Shown piece by piece: positions 23,891 through 25,760 of a DNA stretch of 25,760 nt. The first letter of the stretch is position 1, and every line of letters begins with the position of its first letter. A program made the translations under genes and the position numbers. Origin of the DNA: Bacilli bacterium (GTDB lineage: Bacteria; Bacillota_I; Bacilli_A; RF39; UBA660); the NCBI GenBank assembly GCA_017511605.1, contig JAFWJL010000009.1, forward strand, positions 1-25,760, read 5' to 3'. A model generated the notes under the pieces. The model was not told where the DNA came from. It did no database searches and saw only the letters and a list, made by a program, of their open reading frames with translations.

Positions 23891-23930
23891 AAATAATAGG
23901 GAGTATGCGCTCAAAAAGGAGGTGTAGATA

Positions 23931-25760
23931 ATGAAAAAAATAATGCTTTTATTAACAAGTGTTATGTTAGTTTTGATGACTTCAATAGCTTTCTCAGCAT
24001 TATCTACATCTTTGGCAATTACTTCAGAAGTTAAGTTTAGACCTTTAGCAGATATTCGTGTCAATAGTATTGAATTAAATAATGCTGCTGGAGGACAACT
24101 TGCTTATGAAAGTGATTTCTCAAAAAATACAGTATCAAATGGATTTACATTACCAACTTCTGGATCAAGTATTAGTTATAGAGTTCACATTGATAACAGT
24201 GGTGATGTTGATTATTCAATTTATGATATTTTAAAGACAAGTAGCGATAATGGATTGAACGTTACAGTAAGTGGTTACAATGTGACAGATGTTATTCCTG
24301 CAAAATCATCAGTTGATTTGATATTAACTTATACAACTTCAAATCCTAGTGATTCAGTAATAAATGTAGTAAATACTATGGACTTTAGAAAAGTTTATCA
24401 TGTAACTTATGAGACGGGAACAAATCAAACTATTCCGGCACAAGTAAAATATGAAGGTGTCGATTTAACATTAACAAATTCTAAGCCATCAAAAGATGGG
24501 TACACATTTAGTAGATGGAATACAAAGAGTGATGGAACAGGAACTAATTACAACAAAGGAGCAACTTACTCATTAGATGAAGATAAAACTTTATATGCTT
24601 TATATAATTTAAATACATACAATATTACTTATGTTTTAAATGGTGGAACTAATGCTTTGGTTAATCCAAGTTCTTATACAATAGAAAGCCCAGATATTAC
24701 ATTAGCTGATGCTACAAAAGAAGGATTTGTATTTAGAGGTTGGACAGGAAATGGAACAACTACACCTACTAAAAATTTAGTTCTTCCAACTGGAAGCTTT
24801 AACGATAAGGAATTCACTGCTCATTTTGCAGATGAAACTCCTCCAACAATTGAAGTTACAAATCAAGATAAATCTAAGAATTATTTGAATTCGACTTACA
24901 CAATAAATACAGCGTTCGATAGTAATATAGCTGCGGTACCTGTATACATAGATGCACAAGATGTAGGTAGCGGTGTGGATAAAATCGAATATGTTTATTC
25001 AAATAGCACAACAGTACCAACGACAGGATGGACTGAAACAACAAATGGTTTATTAACTGTGAATAAAGGTCTTGGAAGCTATTACTTACATGTACGTGCA
25101 ACAGATAAAGAAAATAATGTCACTACAGTAACAACAAAGAAGATTACAGTAAGATATAGAGTTGCATACTATGATGATTATTCTAAGAGTACAACAGTAA
25201 CTGAAAGTCAATACTATACAGGAACAGCACTAACTACAAGAACTCCAGAAGCAGTATCAGGATATGCATTTGATGGTTGGTATAGTAGCAGTGCTCTAAC
25301 AACAAAAGTGGTAGATGCAAATGCAAGTTATACTCCAACAACATCAATTAAACTTTATGGTAAGTGGACACCAGTAACATACGATATCACATACGCAATG
25401 AATAATGGTGTTAATAATGCTAATAACCCAAGTACATATACAATTGAAAGTAATTCAATCACATTACAAGTTCCAACAAAGACTTTAATATTTAAAGGAA
25501 ATCCAAATGCAACAAGTGGAGCAAATGCAGCAAGTGGAACAGTAACAATTGGATCAGATACAACAAAAGCACAAACATTTGCAGGATGGACAGGAAGTAA
25601 TGGAACAACAGCACAAACTTCTGTAACAATTCCAACAGGAAGTACAGGAGATAAGAGTTATACAGCACACTGGACTGCAGTAGCAGGAAATACACCAACA
25701 GTAACAAGAACTGGTTATACATGTGGATGGAGTACTACAAGTACTGGAACAACAATTGAA
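23931..25760 (+). CDS. Large InlB B-repeat surface protein, N-terminal part (3' end outside window)
   Basis: The frame is open for 610 codons to the window edge. Residues 1-22 form a signal sequence (KKIMLLLTSVMLVLMTSIAF), followed by SALSTSLAITSEVKFRPLADIRVNSIELN, similar in layout to the two SipW-type proteins upstream. Residues 35-150 form a beta-rich domain. InlB B-type (Listeria-Bacteroides) repeats follow: about 153-227 (YHVTYETG...GYTFSRWNTKSDGTG...LYALY), 228-299 (YNITYVLNGG...GFVFRGW), 408-480 (GYAFDGWYSSS...LYGKW) and 483-584 (YDITYAMNNG...FAGWTG), with a fifth beginning near 590. Residues 300-405 look like a bacterial Ig-like domain (DVGSGVDKIEYVYS, YYLHVRATDKENNVT). Such proteins act at the cell surface, usually in adhesion. 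Wall-anchor motifs would lie beyond the window. It has its own strong promoter. Confidence 0.88.
   Translation, partial: MKKIMLLLTSVMLVLMTSIAFSALSTSLAITSEVKFRPLADIRVNSIELNNAAGGQLAYESDFSKNTVSNGFTLPTSGSSISYRVHIDNSGDVDYSIYDILKTSSDNGLNVTVSGYNVTDVIPAKSSVDLILTYTTSNPSDSVINVVNTMDFRKVYHVTYETGTNQTIPAQVKYEGVDLTLTNSKPSKDGYTFSRWNTKSDGTGTNYNKGATYSLDEDKTLYALYNLNTYNITYVLNGGTNALVNPSSYTIESPDITLADATKEGFVFRGWTGNGTTTPTKNLVLPTGSFNDKEFTAHFADETPPTIEVTNQDKSKNYLNSTYTINTAFDSNIAAVPVYIDAQDVGSGVDKIEYVYSNSTTVPTTGWTETTNGLLTVNKGLGSYYLHVRATDKENNVTTVTTKKITVRYRVAYYDDYSKSTTVTESQYYTGTALTTRTPEAVSGYAFDGWYSSSALTTKVVDANASYTPTTSIKLYGKWTPVTYDITYAMNNGVNNANNPSTYTIESNSITLQVPTKTLIFKGNPNATSGANAASGTVTIGSDTTKAQTFAGWTGSNGTTAQTSVTIPTGSTGDKSYTAHWTAVAGNTPTVTRTGYTCGWSTTSTGTTIE

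Noticed and set aside
23753..24064. Minus-strand frame of 103 codons across the adhesin start
   Set aside because: It runs through the adhesin promoter, ribosome site and signal sequence and reads the A/T-rich gap as Phe/Lys runs. No start signal.
25492..25722. Open minus-strand frame rich in leucine, opposite the adhesin gene
   Set aside because: It arises because the adhesin's ACA/GCA/GGA-rich codons give few stops on the other strand; no ribosome site or family resemblance. The same holds for the minus frames at 24777-24959 and 24874-25101.
24385..25760. Repeats in the adhesin region as a CRISPR or DNA tandem array
   Set aside because: The repetition is at protein-domain level with diverged DNA and irregular spacing; no identical direct repeats with spacers.

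Overview
This 25.8 kb window comes from a strongly AT-rich, low-GC Gram-positive bacterium of the Bacilli / Mycoplasmatota side of the Firmicutes, probably an uncultured gut lineage related to Erysipelotrichia or RF39. The evidence is strong AGGAGG-type ribosome binding sites, peptidoglycan genes (murD, murI and a FemAB-type aminoacyltransferase), the eno-secG-rnr-smpB-ssrA gene order, a tmRNA tag ending in VAFA, and SipW-type export genes. Tryptophan is always TGG, so the standard code applies. Of 24 complete genes, 17 stop with TAA, 6 with TAG and only 1 with TGA.

Layout. 1-736: 3' part of tuf and its terminator. 807-2045 (minus): FemAB-type peptidoglycan bridge enzyme. 2149-5491: murD-murI-eno, overlapping or closely packed. 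5545-11487: a trans-translation and RNA quality-control cluster, with secG, rnr, a CapA-family membrane protein, smpB, a GNAT-like protein and ssrA (tmRNA). 11590-13657: two adjacent genes sharing an unrecognised domain, each with its own promoter and a look-alike terminator. 13669-15010 (minus): a DUF1292 protein and a membrane-anchored HExxH metalloprotease-like protein. 15039-15929 (minus): a LysR regulator, divergent from coaE-coaD-MBL hydrolase-PHP phosphoesterase (16020-18681). 18778-20028: OFA-type MFS transporter, preceded by a perfect 20-bp palindrome. 20127-25760: a surface-structure locus containing a SipW-type exported protein, a SipW-like signal peptidase with a multi-pass N-terminus, a DUF5305 membrane protein, a second SipW-type exported protein, and the first 610 codons of a large InlB-type repeat adhesin that runs off the window.

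The left two thirds is mostly core housekeeping. The accessory parts are the paralogous pair at 11590-13657, the zincin/DUF1292 pair, and above all the export locus at the right end. There a dedicated signal peptidase sits between its likely substrates, in the manner of the TasA-SipW fibre system but with different proteins. No CRISPR array, insertion sequence, integrase, tRNA or rRNA gene was found.
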